Assembly (NCBI GenBank): GCA_026419785.1
Contig: JAODTK010000888.1
Coordinates: 124,001-188,000, forward strand
Origin: Sclerodactyla briareus
Taxonomy: Eukaryota; Echinodermata; Holothuroidea; Dendrochirotida; Sclerodactylidae
Length of the DNA: 64,000 nucleotides
Reading direction: 5' to 3'
Shown: positions 22,613-35,480 of the stretch, one piece after another
Numbering within the stretch: the first letter of the stretch is position 1
How the letters are laid out: each line of letters begins with the position of its first letter
Notes under the pieces: generated by a model
Database searches by the model: none
Told to the model about the DNA's origin: nothing
What the model saw: only the letters and a program-made list of their open reading frames with translations
Program-made: the position numbers and the translations under genes

Positions 22613-23452
22613 AAGGCTGTGGCGGTACCAAGAATTTCCCGATGGGAGGGCAGGGGTGGCCCAGCGGGGGGGGGGGGGGGGGGGGGGGGGGTGGGGAGGA
22701 GGGCCATGCCCCCGGCGGGGAAGCTTTAGCCCCCCCGTCGGGGAATTTTTCCCATCTCGTCGGGAGCCCGAGTGGGTACGCTAAAATGTACACACCCCGA
22801 CGAGGGGCTTTTTGCCCCGACAGTATATATTTCCAAACTTCTTTAATAGTGAACTCCATATTGAGCTGAAAATTTTCGGCGCGCTTCGCGCGCCTCGATA
22901 AGCTGTTCTATAGTATTGCCAAATTCTCGCTCGAGTTTAATACACAAGCGTAACCAATCTTCCTACAGACTATACAAGCGTTGCATACGATAGATAGGAT
23001 ACCCAAGCTAATGGATATCTTCGAAATGTCTCTGCAAAGATTCAAAGGTTACCATTCCTCTGGGGATGATGCTCGTTCTGTCTGCTGCCGTCTACCACTG
23101 TTTTGTTCCTTGTGTAGATTGGGTGTGCTTTCATGACGCAGCCAGTGCCAGGTATTTCCTGTGCAGTTATCGAAAATACCTACCCTATCTCACTAACAAG
23201 GGCTAACAAGGGCGCCTGATTGAGTGGAAGCTATATTGAGAGTAAACATGCCCTCCACATGTGTATTTCATTTTTTCGTTGTTTTTTTTTTTCTTCAAGA
23301 AAAATGTTCAAAAAACGAAAGCAAATCAAAAATAAGTTTTTTGACCTAGTGTAGGGTGAGCTCATTTGGGGAACTTGCCCCCCCCCCCCCCCTCCGTACG
23401 GGGAAGCGGACCCCGTCGGGGAATCCTGGTGCCACCCCTGTGGGAGGGCGGG
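22613..23452. mobile_element. GGTGGCACCAG inverted-repeat element, copy B
   Basis: The left end is TGTGGCGGTACCAAGAATTT. The right end, GGGGAATCCTGGTGCCACCC, is its inverted counterpart over about 28 bases with mismatches. The interior parallels copy A. Distinctive features are a G run at ~22661-22690, 'TACACACCCCGACGAGGGGC', and a perfect hairpin GGCGCGCTTCGCGCGCC at ~22879-22895 missing from copy A. No open frame of note. It is a non-autonomous DNA element of ~0.84 kb. Confidence 0.7.
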
Positions 23453-23459
23453 GCTCAAC

Positions 23460-24840
23460 ATTGTCCATAGAAGGGGAGAGGTAGAGTGTTCTCGCCGCGA
23501 TGTATTGGAAATTACACTTGACTGCGGTTATTCACAACCTATTTAACAATTGCTTCCAAGGCAGTGTTAACTTTTCAATGGTGGAGGCACATTTACATCC
23601 ACCCTTCCTAGCATAGCCACTTACCCAATGCCTTCCTCGGGAAATTGCTGGGTCAACCATCTTGGGGGTGTTCGTCAAAACACTTGAGTTTTATATGGTT
23701 CCCAAGTCAATATGTGACTTTGGTAACTTCCAACATGTGATGTGTTTGCCCTGTCAACCTGTAATATTTCTTTCGTTATTGTCTATTAGGCTAAAGTTAT
23801 ATATTGCCGATACAATTGATCACTTCGAAGCTTTTTATTAGCCCCGGACTTGTAAGCCGAGTCGGACAGGAGTGTTTGGAAGTTTATGAGTTCATTAAAT
23901 CTGTAACGAACGCAGCATTAACTTTTTATGTTCATACTCTCCTGACCTTTCAAAAGCTTATAAAAACAAAGTTATATGTGCTGTGAAATTTTCATCGCTG
24001 ACCAGGGATGGAGTCGATACCGGATTGGGCCAGACCGAGACACCTCACATCTTGTGTCTCTACACTGTAAGTATGGCGGCCTCGTCTCGAGAGTCGAACG
24101 AAAAAACCGCAATGTCAAAATCTTGAGACCGAGACCGGCCTCGACTACTCCCTGCGCCAGATGGCGTAGCCCAAGGGGGGGGGGGGGGGCGGGGGGAGGA
24201 GTGCCCCCCCCCACAAATTTTTGGGACGCAGTGGGAAGTCGGTGCAAAAAAGAAGGAGCTTTTTTTTTTTATTTTTTTTTCTTTTTTTTGTGAGCGTGGG
24301 GATGGGGGTCTGAGGGCAATATATCATAACACACTCAAGTATAATACATAATCACACGAAACCCTGTAACCTAACAAAAACATTACTGAATGAGAAAATA
24401 GAACTTACTTCTTCTTTTTCGTTGAAATGGACTATGCCCGCCGCTTGAAAGTTCAGGTGAACGTGAAAGCATTTAGTGTGAGTGATCTATATTCATCCTA
24501 CATGTTCCCCCACCCCCAGGATGATTATGACTCCAAGAGAAATTTATTCACCTACCGGTAAATTAAAACAACTCAAACGAACGAATTATGCCCAGTGGAA
24601 ACTATATTTGTTACATTCTCTTTCATTTTACAATGTTTCAAATGCACCCTCAACTGCTCATATGTCTTCATATCTCTGTCGATGCTTGTGGTTAGAAAGT
24701 AGTGATCATAAACACCTCATAACATAACAACTCATATATCATTAATTAACTGATATTCTTTGTATTTTATCATAATTGTGACATCATACTGAAGTGTTTG
24801 TTGTTGTTTTTTGTTACCCATATTAAGCTATTAAGGCTGT
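23460..24840. other. Intergenic; GGCGTAGCCC/G-tract element near 24.16 kb
   Basis: No exon recognised. At ~24160-24330, 'GATGGCGTAGCCCAAGGGG' is followed by G15, C8 and T-rich tracts, the layout of a short GC-tract repeat like those at 14.2 and 28.6 kb. Its right border could not be fixed. Confidence 0.4.
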
Positions 24841-24844
24841 CATT

Positions 24845-25640
24845 GATCAATTGTACGGAATTTGGTATCCCGGCTTTTCGTCAGCTGGCTGCGTAAGTTG
24901 TTTATTTAGTGTATTTGAAGCAACCTGAATGGGAGATATTTCCCCTATGACCCCCAAATTCAACTTGAATATTTGATGATTGATCGGATAGTATTGAGAG
25001 AAGGTCTCTGTCGTTTTCTTATAATTGTTTCTATTATCTTCAGTGGCACCTAGCAAACGCGATAAAACAAAATACTCAAAAGTTGAATTTTTCAATAAGG
25101 TGAGCTAAACTCTACAGAATTGCACCGCAGCGGCAGGCTCGCGTAAGACAGTCACCACAGAATTATTTCAATTCACTTATATCTGGCTCGAAGTTTCGCT
25201 AATTAGCTTTGGAACATATATGTGAATCGATTTTCTGGTAGACGCCAGGATGGCCTCAATTCCCGAAAAGAAGAACTGCTCGATTGCGCAATATTTTTAA
25301 CGTTTGGATTCGGCAGAGCACTCCAAATCAACCCTTCGTGGTATTCAATAATATAGCATTCCAGTGTGTTGATTTAGTGTGTTCCCGCGTAATAACCTCT
25401 GACTCTCCCTTGCGGGGGTCAACTAAAGTTCACGTTCTCGTTACCGTGCTTACTTTGGATATTCAGCATGACCACCCTCAAAAAAAAAAAAACAACCACT
25501 GCTGATTTGCCTAGTAATTGCATTTTCAATGAATTTTCTTCTCAGTTTTAGCCAAACCCGCTAGCTGGTTTAACTACTGTGATGCCCATGTCATTCGATC
25601 TATCTATTCATCTGTAGTGGCCTCTGCTTTTTTGGCCAGC
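24845..25640. repeat. Dispersed repeat R1, copy 2
   Basis: The partner of 3405-4110, with 'TTTGGTATCCCGGCTTTTCG' and 'AGCTGGCTGCGTAAG', 'AAGGTGAGCTAAACTC', 'AATATAGCATTCCA' and 'GGGGTCAACTAAAGTTCACG' in the same order and at similar spacing. The class of repeat is unknown. Confidence 0.55.
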
Positions 25641-25669
25641 CGCCCCCCCCCCCGCCCGCCAAATGCTCC

Positions 25670-26380
25670 GTGGGCTTCGTGCTTCGATCGATCTTGGACC
25701 AACCATTGGTCACAATGCTTATTGACTCATGGTCCACTGACCCTTGAAGTGGCACAATGGGTATGATGTGGGAAGCTGCGCAACGCTAACTTCTGCAGAT
25801 TAGTGGGGATTGCCATGATCCATGACTAGTGTAATCATTGATTCGGTGGTAATGCATTGACAGGAATTGGGCTGTGAAGTCATTAAAGGGGGGTATTAGG
25901 CAATTTGTTCAAATTGTAACATATATGCAAATTGCACTTTTTGGACCCTGAATACCCATGCTTCGATGTATCTTGACCACAGTTGGTCACAATGCTTATT
26001 GACTCATGGGTCCTCATTGACCACCTAATGTCACGGTCAAATGGCATTAAAGGGGCAGTCGCAATGGGTCATGATGTGGAAACTGCAAAACCCTAAGGCC
26101 ATTGCAGATTTGGTCGGATTGCCATGATAAAGAACAATTAATATGACTATATTAGTCTTATGGGCCCACAGGAATTGTATCTGGATGTTCTAAAAGGGGG
26201 GGGGGGGTACTAGACAATTTTGTTCAAATAGTTGAATAATATGCCAGTCGCATGTTTTGCCTTCAATGCTCATGCTTTGATACCTTTACCAGAGTTGGAC
26301 ATAGAGTAATATCTTGACTGCTGGGTACCATTCGACCCCCAATGGTCAGTTAAAAGGTCATTGAACGAGCCTAATGGGCC
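25670..26380. repeat. Tandem repeat of ~300 bp, about 2.3 copies
   Basis: Three starts are visible: 'GTGCTTCGATCGATCTTGGACC' (~25679), 'CATGCTTCGATGTATCTTG' (~25958) and 'CATGCTTTGATACC' (~26270). Units share 'TTGGTCACAATGCTTATTGA', 'GGGATTGCCATGATCCATGA'-like text and 'TATTAGGCAATTTGTTCAAA'. Copies differ by substitutions and indels, so the array is old. Spacing is about 280-310 bases. Confidence 0.7.
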
Positions 26381-26629
26381 ATTGTTGTGTGTACACCTAT
26401 GTATCACCTATCTCTGAAAGGATGTTGTATCTTCATTATGCTCGCTCAGACGTGTCATCAAAGGTCCAGCATCAACGGACATCAATGTCACATACTAATC
26501 ACACACATACCGCAGTTCACTACATATTGAAAAACTTTGTCCGGTTTTCAGCTACCGAAACCATGGTTCTCTAGTTTACTCCTTGAGTCGGACTTGACGA
26601 AAGTGTCAATAATCTATGAAGTCTGTCGT

Positions 26630-26830
26630 CTGTGTGTATGTTGGGTGTGATGCCTGGCTTGTACCACAGTAACTCGACCCCATTTGGATGATTCAAGCTC
26701 ATACTTGGTATGTGTGTTCCCCATGAGTACATGACCCTATTGTTTTTTTGGGGTCGGTCAAGGTCATCTTAGGTCCACCGAGACGCAAAGTCAAAGTCAG
26801 TAATTCCAAAGTCTGTTGCCCATCATACCG
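26630..26830. repeat. Dispersed repeat R2, copy 1
   Basis: Contains GTGTGTATG, 'GATGCCTGGCTTGTA', 'TTCAAGCTCATACTTGG', 'TGTGTTCCCCATGAGTACAT' and 'GGTCAAGGTCATCTTAGGTCC'. The same phrases occur in order, diverged, at 36608-36790. The repeat is non-coding and its class is unknown. Confidence 0.5.
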
Positions 26831-28205
26831 AGTACATTATCCCATTTGTTCTTGTTCTGGTCAACTTCATAAAAAATCAGTCAAGGAATCGCTATAAGCT
26901 TCTCAGGTACCTCAGAGAATTCAGGACTCAGGGTTTTGTTTCTTACCAGCAGGTAGCCCGGTGATTGAAAGCGCATTCATGTTGCCAGTGCCTCCATGCA
27001 TGTGTCTTCGCCCTAATAGAGTGGGTGATGTAAGAAAAATCATGACAAAATCCCACGAAGGAGCTATATTGATCAGAGCAAATATTGCCCCATTTCGCAT
27101 CTGACCCCTTCAATGCCCGCCAAAAGTCAAAAGGGGAGGGGAACACCTCCCTCCCCCTCCCCCAGGACTGCAATCAGTAAAATAGGGACCATCAGTCAAC
27201 TTGGCCCCCCAAACACAAAAAACCTGCTAACGCCCCTGCCCCTTGCGCTGAACACTATGCCAAGGATTCAATTGGTCCATGATGCAGCGTATACTGCACT
27301 TTTCAACACCAAACCATTATCAGAATTGAAAACGCACGAAGCAATGTCTCCGTGACATTGTAATTGAGGTATTCAGCACCCTGATCCTAGCTGCCTTGTC
27401 TCGCAATCGGCACCATATCCATTCATATGCATTCGACTGCTACAACCACATACTGCTGTGAATAACAGGTGAATTATGAAGAAGAGGCTACTGAAGGAAA
27501 AACGACATCCACTGCCTGTTACAACTACTACAAGATCACATCGGAGAACCTCGTGTTGTCCTCACCACAGCATCCTGTGTATATGTTGCTAAAACTAACA
27601 CTCAGTAAAATAGAGTTTCCCTTTACTGCTAATACAACAGGAGACCCAAATAGTCAACGCTCTGCTCGGATGGAATCAACCTCGCTCGGAATGGAATCAA
27701 CCTCGCTCGAATGGGTAATCAACCCGCTCGAATGGCAGTTTGGTAGTTTAATATTGTTAGGTGCCTGCCTGAATGCTTGTAGCCAGGTAACACTCTGAAA
27801 GAGTCTGCCAGCGGACGCGTTCTTTCATCGGCTCTCCTCCTCCGAGCTAACAAATGACTGTACGTACTCGGTCAGAACAAGGTATGGTGTTTGAATAGAC
27901 TTTATCGATATGGCTACATTGGTTATATATATAACTACATAAACGGCATTGCCCGTGAGTAGTTGATGTTCCATTCGCTGAAGGTTAGGCATAGTACACA
28001 GCCTACACTGACGATTTTGACGAGAATAGTGTTATTCCCTGTGATTCGCCTGAACTTTCCAAATATATTCCAGACTAGACTGCTTTTGGTTATTTACTGA
28101 CGGGGTTTTTTCGGGTCGTTAGTGTACAGAGCCGAATGATCTCTCTATTCAGAATAGAGGTACCTTACTTAAAAACCAACATTCCTGTGACTTCGACTGA
28201 CCTCC
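26830..28205. other. No gene recognised; upstream region of P450 copy A
   Basis: No exon is supported. A short repeated phrase 'GGAATCAACCTCGCTC' occurs twice at 27671-27710. No convincing core promoter was identified upstream of the P450 copy A start at 28210. Confidence 0.35.
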
Positions 28206-28570
28206 GAAGATGGTGTCCGCTTTTCGATCCTAGTCTGGCTGTTGCCAATTTGCCTCTCGTCTCTCCTCATTACTGGCAGCAGCAGTCCTTGTCGTTTGCT
28301 TGGATCTGGATCCAGCAAAACCCAGAAAAGATTTCCCACCGGACCGAAGGATGGCCACTCCGTGGCAACATACTAGGTAAGTTCAATATGCTGGAGCTGT
28401 GGCGTACGCAGGGAAACGTGACGTGTTTAGCTCATACGTGCATAGTATATTGCTATATCATCATGCAGTTCGATCCGTTTATCTATCTTTCTGTTTTGTA
28501 TATGTGCCTGCAAGGTCCAGCAACTGATGCTGTATCATTGAGTATAGGGTCACGGTCAGGTTGACTTTGA

Positions 28571-28808
28571 GGGCGGCGATCACGGGGGGGGGGGGTGCCT
28601 GGGGGACATATCCCCCCCCCCAATATTTTTGGTGGGGGGGGGACATAATATCAGATGTCCCCGCCAATATTTTGCGGACTGATGAAAAAAATCCTATAAT
28701 CATAAGTACAGTACGGCCATAACACGCGCCAACCGATGGTGGCGCAACGCTTAGATGGTGCTGAACCTCATATGTCCCCCCCCAATATTTAACATAGCTC
28801 GCCGCCCC
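28571..28808. mobile_element. GGGCGGCGA inverted-repeat element in P450-A intron 1
   Basis: The ends GGGCGGCGATCACGG and CATAGCTCGCCGCCCC are inverted. Just inside each end lies GGACATAT-CCCCCCCCC-AATATTT (28605-28630) and ATATGTCCCCCCCCAATATT (28769-28792). It is a ~240-bp non-coding MITE-like element inserted ~200 bases after exon 1. Confidence 0.65.
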
Positions 28809-31800
28809 CGGATCCAAACGTAATTTGCTTGGTATATTCTCGGAATCAATTAATAGCGGTGTAGCCTATCACCAAGTGTTTTAATATGCTTATGCTGATC
28901 GCATGACAACAAATGATTGACAGTTAAAACAACAATAGCTGAAGGACCTCGTGATTATTTGCTGTCGACTGAACGTTCACGAGATGTTTTTTTTTTTTTC
29001 TCGGTTGTTGTCTTCATTATGAGACAGTATCTTTGCGTGACTTTGTTCCTGACCCCACGACGATAAAGATTATCCACTCCACTGCTAAAAACTCTTCGTG
29101 CCAAGTATGAGCTCTCTACATCATTTCGTTGTACAGTAATCCTGATCACAGATTTTTCGGACGCTAACCTCTATTGTTATACACATGGCAACCCTTCGTG
29201 CCAGGGATAAACTATCCACATCATTCCGTTGTACAGTTGTTGCTCTCACCTCAGTAACTCTAGACCCGAATCTAAAACGATTGGGATCATCCACTCATAG
29301 AGAATCCTTCATACTATACCCGGAATGGAACTAGATGAAGAACGAAAGATCCACCTGTCAACAAACAGTACGCTCCAGTTTGTCAGCATTTACGAAAGAA
29401 TAAGCCTGCCAGAGCTTATAATACTTGTTCAAGCAGGTATAGATGCTCGTGTGTACGTATAGAAAATCTGTGAAATAGATGCTCAAGAAAAACCATTAGA
29501 TGACACCGTGAGTGACAAATGGGTCAGTGCAAAGTGTTAGAAAGTTCCCTAGGCCACTCCGACTATAAGGCTCCGCAGTCTACAATTCAAAATTGACTCC
29601 ATGTTTGTCAGCTTTCAACCGTTTCTCTCAAAAAGTTCTGTGGAAGTTATAGGCAACACTGCCAATGGTAGGTATAATATGAATTAATGACATACTTCAA
29701 GAAATCATGATGATCTTTCGTAGCACGGAATGCATTTAGCATATTTTTTCACTCAAGAGAATCAATAGAAGACTCAAAAATCAGTAAGCACTCTGGCCAA
29801 CATCAACATCCATTCAGAAGCAAAAAAGGCAAATGTTAACAGTCAGGATAGAGAACGGATTACATTCTCAATCAGCATGTTAAACATGATCTGGCCGTGT
29901 CCTTGCAAAATGTACTCAAGATGTATTTATTCTCCCATTCTCTTTGCGTTTGCGGCGCATTGGCGTTGTGATATATGTGCTCCAACTGTTTTCAGACAAA
30001 ATTCAGTATCAGTCTCTATATTCCCACGTCCAGATTTCAGGCACAAGCCTGGCTCCAGAGCTCTTCAAAGACTATGCCAAGAAGTACGGAAACGTATACT
30101 CTATCAGAATAGGTACTAGGTGGACGGTGGTACTGAATGGAGCAGACGTCATCAAGAAAGCACTGATAAAGAAAGGGGTTGAGTTTGCCAATAGACATTC
30201 CAGCCTGTTCTAGTGAGATATTGATATTAGAATGAGTATTGACCTGGTCGTTGCCTCGTATATTCGATGGAATCTATATCAGGTTCGGTTGGAACAGTAG
30301 GTCAGGTTTGAATAATCGTGACTGTTCTCTTCTTGGTTTTGCTGTTCACGGCAGGAGTGCAAGCGTGATTCGAATGCGTTTGAATTTATATGATCATTAC
30401 AATATAATCAGAAGAATGTACAAACGCAGTCCAAAGTTCCCGTATCCGTATGTATTACAGATGCATTTATGTGCGTATTTCATTGATAGGCGTGCCTCTA
30501 CTCAGACGTATTTTACACAGTGGGTAGGACTTTGACTAATATGATTATCAGCCATGAAATTCAGTTATGGTTGTAGTATGATACCTACTTAGTTTTTCTC
30601 CCGCACAACAAGTGAGGATATCTGTTCTAGCAAGTAGCACACACATGACTTCTGGTTCAATCCATATGCGTGATGAGCCTGGGCTCATTACCATGGATTT
30701 AATGTAACCCTGTATTATATCAAGAGCCCATATGGGACCAGTATCTCTAATTTAGTTAATTTCAGTCTGGTCTGAAAGTGTCAGCAAGGGTATAACCCTC
30801 ATAAGCGACCCTACTACCACGGGAACTCAGGAGAGACAAACCAACACAACGAAGAAGAATTTACACTCTTAGACACTCTAGTGAAAAGGAATTTTCCCGA
30901 ATGTCTAATTTGCGATGTTTGTCGCGAAACCTTAACAGTGGTAGTCATTGCAAAACTCAAAGAAATAATCGAATGGTAGTGGTAGACATTTAACTTCACT
31001 GGACATATCAAAAGCCCGAATCAAGTTTACCCCGAATTTGCCCCATCCTCTTCGAGGTGGGACCGGGACGTCTCAATATTCCCTCATACGGTGAATCTCT
31101 CAATCAGCCCACTCCATCTAATATCCTAAAGACGTTTTCGGTCAATTATCATCTTTCGAGAAGTAAGATCCCGAAACTCAGCAGAATCTCGAGGTGGGTA
31201 TTAGCAATGAAACTACTAGTACAATAGGCCGTAATCCATTTGTTATCAGCCCAATTGTTTCTGCTGTCCATTTCTGGATGTCGCTTCTTCTCACTTTCCA
31301 ATATAGGAAACGGATAATTAAACTTCGTTGTATTGTTTCCAGGCGTGTTGGGTGGGTTACACCAGAATATATATACATCTACCTGATAGAATGTCGTTTA
31401 CATTACGTTAAACACTCCTGTGGTAAGTATTCTTTGTTCCAGTTCTTTCTCTCCATGTGATGTGACGCTACTATTGTTTTGATTCTGATGTTTATTCAAG
31501 TTGATATAGCCTCTGAGGGAGGAAAGAACATCCTGTTTGGCCAGTACAGCCCACTTGGAAGCTGCAACGAAAATTGTCCCATTCAGCATTTCGGTGAGTT
31601 ACTTCAAACGCATTTGTGATTGATTGAGATCCTATATATTTTTCCAAATGATCAATATTTGGAGAGTCAGATCCATCACATTCTGGACATTACTTTACTG
31701 GTTGTTCATTTATTTCATTGTCAGAAGTGACCTTGTCATATATACATATTTTCTACCCAGTAATGTTTCGTTTTACTTAATGAGTAATCACTGACGAGAC

Positions 31801-32049
31801 TGATGAATCGAAAAAATCACCACCCCGTTGTTTTCGACAGAACACTGGCGACGAGTAATGATGAACGGTTTGAGAAGCTTATTTACTCCATCCTGCCAGG
31901 CCTCGAACGAACCGCTGTACTCAATGGGACTTAGCCATTGACCACGTCCAGTCATAGCAGCTTCCATCTTTGATATTTTGGCCACTATGTACTTTGGTAA
32001 ACAGTAATACACGGTGACAGAGGAAGGGCGAACCCTAATTGTCTAAACA

Positions 32050-34200
32050 AAATGAGGCAACCCCCAAGCAAAGAAAACTATAAGAGAGAAGAGAGATCCA
32101 GCTTGTTGATTCTACTCCTTGACCCGCTGAGCTCCACAGGTTGGAATACATTCCGAGGAAGCCTATTCCCAGGCACGCGAATGCGAGGGAATAAAGGAGC
32201 GAGCATAGGTTTCGGTGCTATGACGTGGAGATCCAACCGAAACGGGTGGCTGGAAGAAGAAGAGCGAGTATGGAGATTAACCTCGAGTAAAGGAGGAACC
32301 ACATCCCCGATCTCAAAGAACATTGGCCTAAAAGGTAGCGGGGAAGGAGACAGAGAGATGATACAAATCTGCGATGGGATAGTGACTGGGGTGAGGAAGT
32401 AGACATGATCATCGTGATGAACGAATGGCCTTTCTCTGGTTACGATCGAGGACACTGAGAGAGGATAGCGAAGCCTCACCCCATATGGCAACCATATTCC
32501 CTTAGGGAGCGAATTGGGGCCCTTTTGTAAAGCATAATTAGCTGTTGTGAGGTGAAGTATTTCCTTGCACGAATAAGAAGCCCAACTTTCTAGAAGCATT
32601 AGTCCGCGATAGACTTATATGAGAGTTTCCAGGACAGGGGGTGCTGATTTCCATACAATGACATTCGAGATTTAAGGACTGAGGGAGATCGGGTCAGCCA
32701 TAACAAATAGTCGGCATCAGAAACACTGCCGACCATAAATCAGCAAGTTCTGGTTTTAGATGCTTAAAGGTAACCAGATTAGCAGTGCCCCAGTTCAAAA
32801 TAGAATTTAGATCATTGTTCAGCTGACTGTCACTAGGAAACGTTATAGACAAAATCATTCCGCTTCTGGGGACGAGGAAAGCACAAGAGATGGTGAAAGG
32901 TAGAATCATCAGCAAAGGAGTGGAATACTATGGAGGTAGAGCTACTAAGAAGTCATTGATAAAATGAGAAAGGGAGTGTAGAAGAAAAACACAACCTTGA
33001 GGAACACCAGCATTGATAGTGTAGTCTCGAAGAACCCATCACCCGAAGGAGGTTAGAGCGACAAGTCGGAAGCTGGCAGTCGAGAATTAGAAGGGGCTGA
33101 CACAAATGAGTATTGGCAAGAGTCCGCGTTCGGCAAAAGTTTTTAGCCTAAAGGTGGCAGCACTGGCCACAGAGCCCATAGGTTTAACCACGGAGGGAAT
33201 TTGGAATTCCGAACTTAGGAACACAGATTTGGCACGACCAAAATGAACGACCACCTGAAGGGCAGGATGAAAATTTTAGGCCATAACGTGAAATGAAAGA
33301 GTGTTTTTGCCCGATCGATTGGTCTCAGAGCACACATTACGAGCAGTTGCATAGGCTTTTGACGAGAATCAGGGAATGTGAAGATACCAAGCACGAAAAA
33401 GTTATTCTTCTTCTCCCGGGACGGCAGTGGTACATTGATGATCGAACCATGAAGGTGGATAAGACGAGTCGATCTTAGAGTGTAGGGAATAAAAGTGTGC
33501 ATTCCCATAGATAATTTCCTTCCGATGTAGCAGAAGCAAAGGTAGGAGATCACCTTAGAGAGTAATGTCATCCCAAGGGGAGTCTGAAAAAATCCCCGAA
33601 GACCAAACAATTCAGTTTTGTGAAGTAGTTCCAAGTTCTTCTCTGCCCCTTTGGTGGGTATCTGGGTAGAAGGGGATTAGATGGATGAGACAGGGGAATG
33701 AGGCAATGGTCAGAGGATCCAATAGGGGCAGGGAACGTGCAGGCTGTAATGAGAGCTGAGTGGCGAGAAAAAGATCCAACAAATTTGCAGAGGCCGAGGC
33801 TCGATAGTTATCGGTGGGAGAATTGATGAGCTGGGTGAGACCGTTGTAACAGCAAAACTTCGCTTCAACACCGCGTCTATCAGAGCAGTAGAGTGAATGA
33901 CCATTCGCTAAGGCACATTGAACACCGTATTGCAATTTCACAGTCCTTGTATCGTGCATTAGTGATTCAACAGCAGATGAGATGATAGAATAGAGCCTCG
34001 TGATAGTACAATTGGGCAACGTAGACACACCGAACGAACACCTTAGTCCGGCGAAGAAAAGACTTTGAAGCAAGAAGTTGAAGCTAGTCACAACGAGATC
34101 AAATTCAGAAAGACGGCTGACAGGAATGCTGGATTGGACAAAATGCGCACACTCCAGCCCTGAAATGAAAACAATTATGAAGAACGTAGTTGGGAACACT
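32050..34200 (-). mobile_element. Jockey-like LINE, partial endonuclease and reverse transcriptase, in P450-A intron 4
   Basis: Minus-strand order is endonuclease, linker, RT, C-terminus. The endonuclease end reads 'ASANLLDLFLATQLSLQ' (~33745-33800). The RT catalytic motif appears as 'HSFADDSTFH' near 32890-32925. The C-terminus carries 'RNQRKAI', 'PLSHRR' (in a different frame), 'SSSSHPFRLDL' and a final 'SRINKLDLSSLL' ending near 32078. This matches Jockey-like APE-type LINEs of marine invertebrates. It is about 2.1 kb, so it lacks the N-terminal ORF, and much of the RT has collapsed. Several frame changes and stops show it is inactive. It lies antisense to the P450. Confidence 0.7.
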
Positions 34201-34284
34201 GGGAGACTTGTTAAATCAAGAGGAGATTAAAGTTATACCTACGACTGGGTGAGTACATAGTATTCTTGTACTGAACTAAAAAAC

Positions 34285-34395
34285 TGAGCATCGGTGTGTG
34301 TGTGGGTGTATGTGTTTTGTGTTGGCGCGCGCGCGTGTTTGTGTACGTGTGTTTTTCATATTGTGTTTGGTGGTTGTGTGTGTGTCTAACCTGCA
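34285..34395. repeat. GT-rich simple repeat
   Basis: An imperfect (GT)n tract with a GCGCGCGC core near 34326-34334. Confidence 0.8.
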
Positions 34396-35299
34396 ATGTG
34401 CAGATTTTGTATATTTAACGGCAATCGTTATGAAAGTTCGTGGCAAATCCGGGTCAAGTGTACTCCTCGACCTAATGAAATGAAATTACCCATTTTACCC
34501 TACAGGTATTATGTATAAGGTGAGAGCCACAACAAAGTTATTCATATACCTTCTCTGACAAGCAAGAATGTGTATTTGAGGCACATTTAAATTACCTATT
34601 TCAATTTTTATTCAAAGATACGGATTTGATTCACCGTGTCAAGGAGCTGATGCTTTCAACGAAGAGGATCGAACTGCTGGAAATGGACTATGGCAGATTT
34701 CCTTCCCATCTTCAAGTTCATTCCATCCAGCCCCGCTGCCAGAGAGATGCAACTTTTTAAGCAGATCGTTGATTCATAAAAGAGCAAACTTGAAGAGCAT
34801 CGCGAGAATATCCACCTGGTCAGTCATCAAGGGTTACAGCTTACAGCAGCCAATAATAAACAAGAGGGGCGAGTCCACGAGTTCTCGCTGGTATAACATG
34901 AAATTAAATTTGTTTTTCAACTGCTCACCTATGGTGTTTACTTTTGGTAAATTTGAACTTGGAAACCTGTGTTTCAGAAACTCGACGTCCGAGATTTGAA
35001 CCAAGATTAATCAACCTAAAAAACACACATGAATTTCAAATATAAAAAATACCTAGATGAATGGCGCAAAGGATTTTCTTCTTAACAAAGGGAGGGGTGA
35101 ACCTATAATTCGCTCTACATGTAAGGCAATCCGATACCCCCATACAGATCATGGGGAAATATAATCCAGACCCCCCAACCGCGAAGGAATGAGCGTAGTT
35201 TCGGGCGTATGAGGATGGAAGACTCAGACGAAAACGATTTGCTAGCTTAATAGAACAATAGTACAACAAGTGTGTATGTATGATGTAATTATGAAACTC

Positions 35300-35480
35300 C
35301 AAAGTGAGAACACTGATTCACGATGGGACATTGGCTAAGCAGTGGTCCGCGCACCAAATATGCAACCATATTCCATTAGGAAGCAAATTTCGACCAAAGG
35401 ATAGCTGACTTCGGGTGAAGTACTTCCTAGCACGACATTGAAATATCCACTTTCTGGAAGCATTTGTGGCGATACGTGGC
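35300..35480 (-). mobile_element. Jockey-like LINE C-terminal fragment in P450-A intron 5
   Basis: The minus-strand reading 'NASRKWIFQCRARKYFTRSQ' continues to a 'PNGIWLHIW' block. It matches the 'RARKYFT..QL / MEYGCHIWGGA' part of the Jockey-like RT thumb and C-terminal region, and the same segment of the 32-34 kb element. It is a short, separate, truncated insertion of the same family. Confidence 0.55.

Noticed and set aside
22464-22859. 131-codon minus-strand Pro-rich frame and overlapping Gly-rich plus frames
   Set aside because: Produced by the G/C homopolymer inside the inverted-repeat element; no splice context or family motif.
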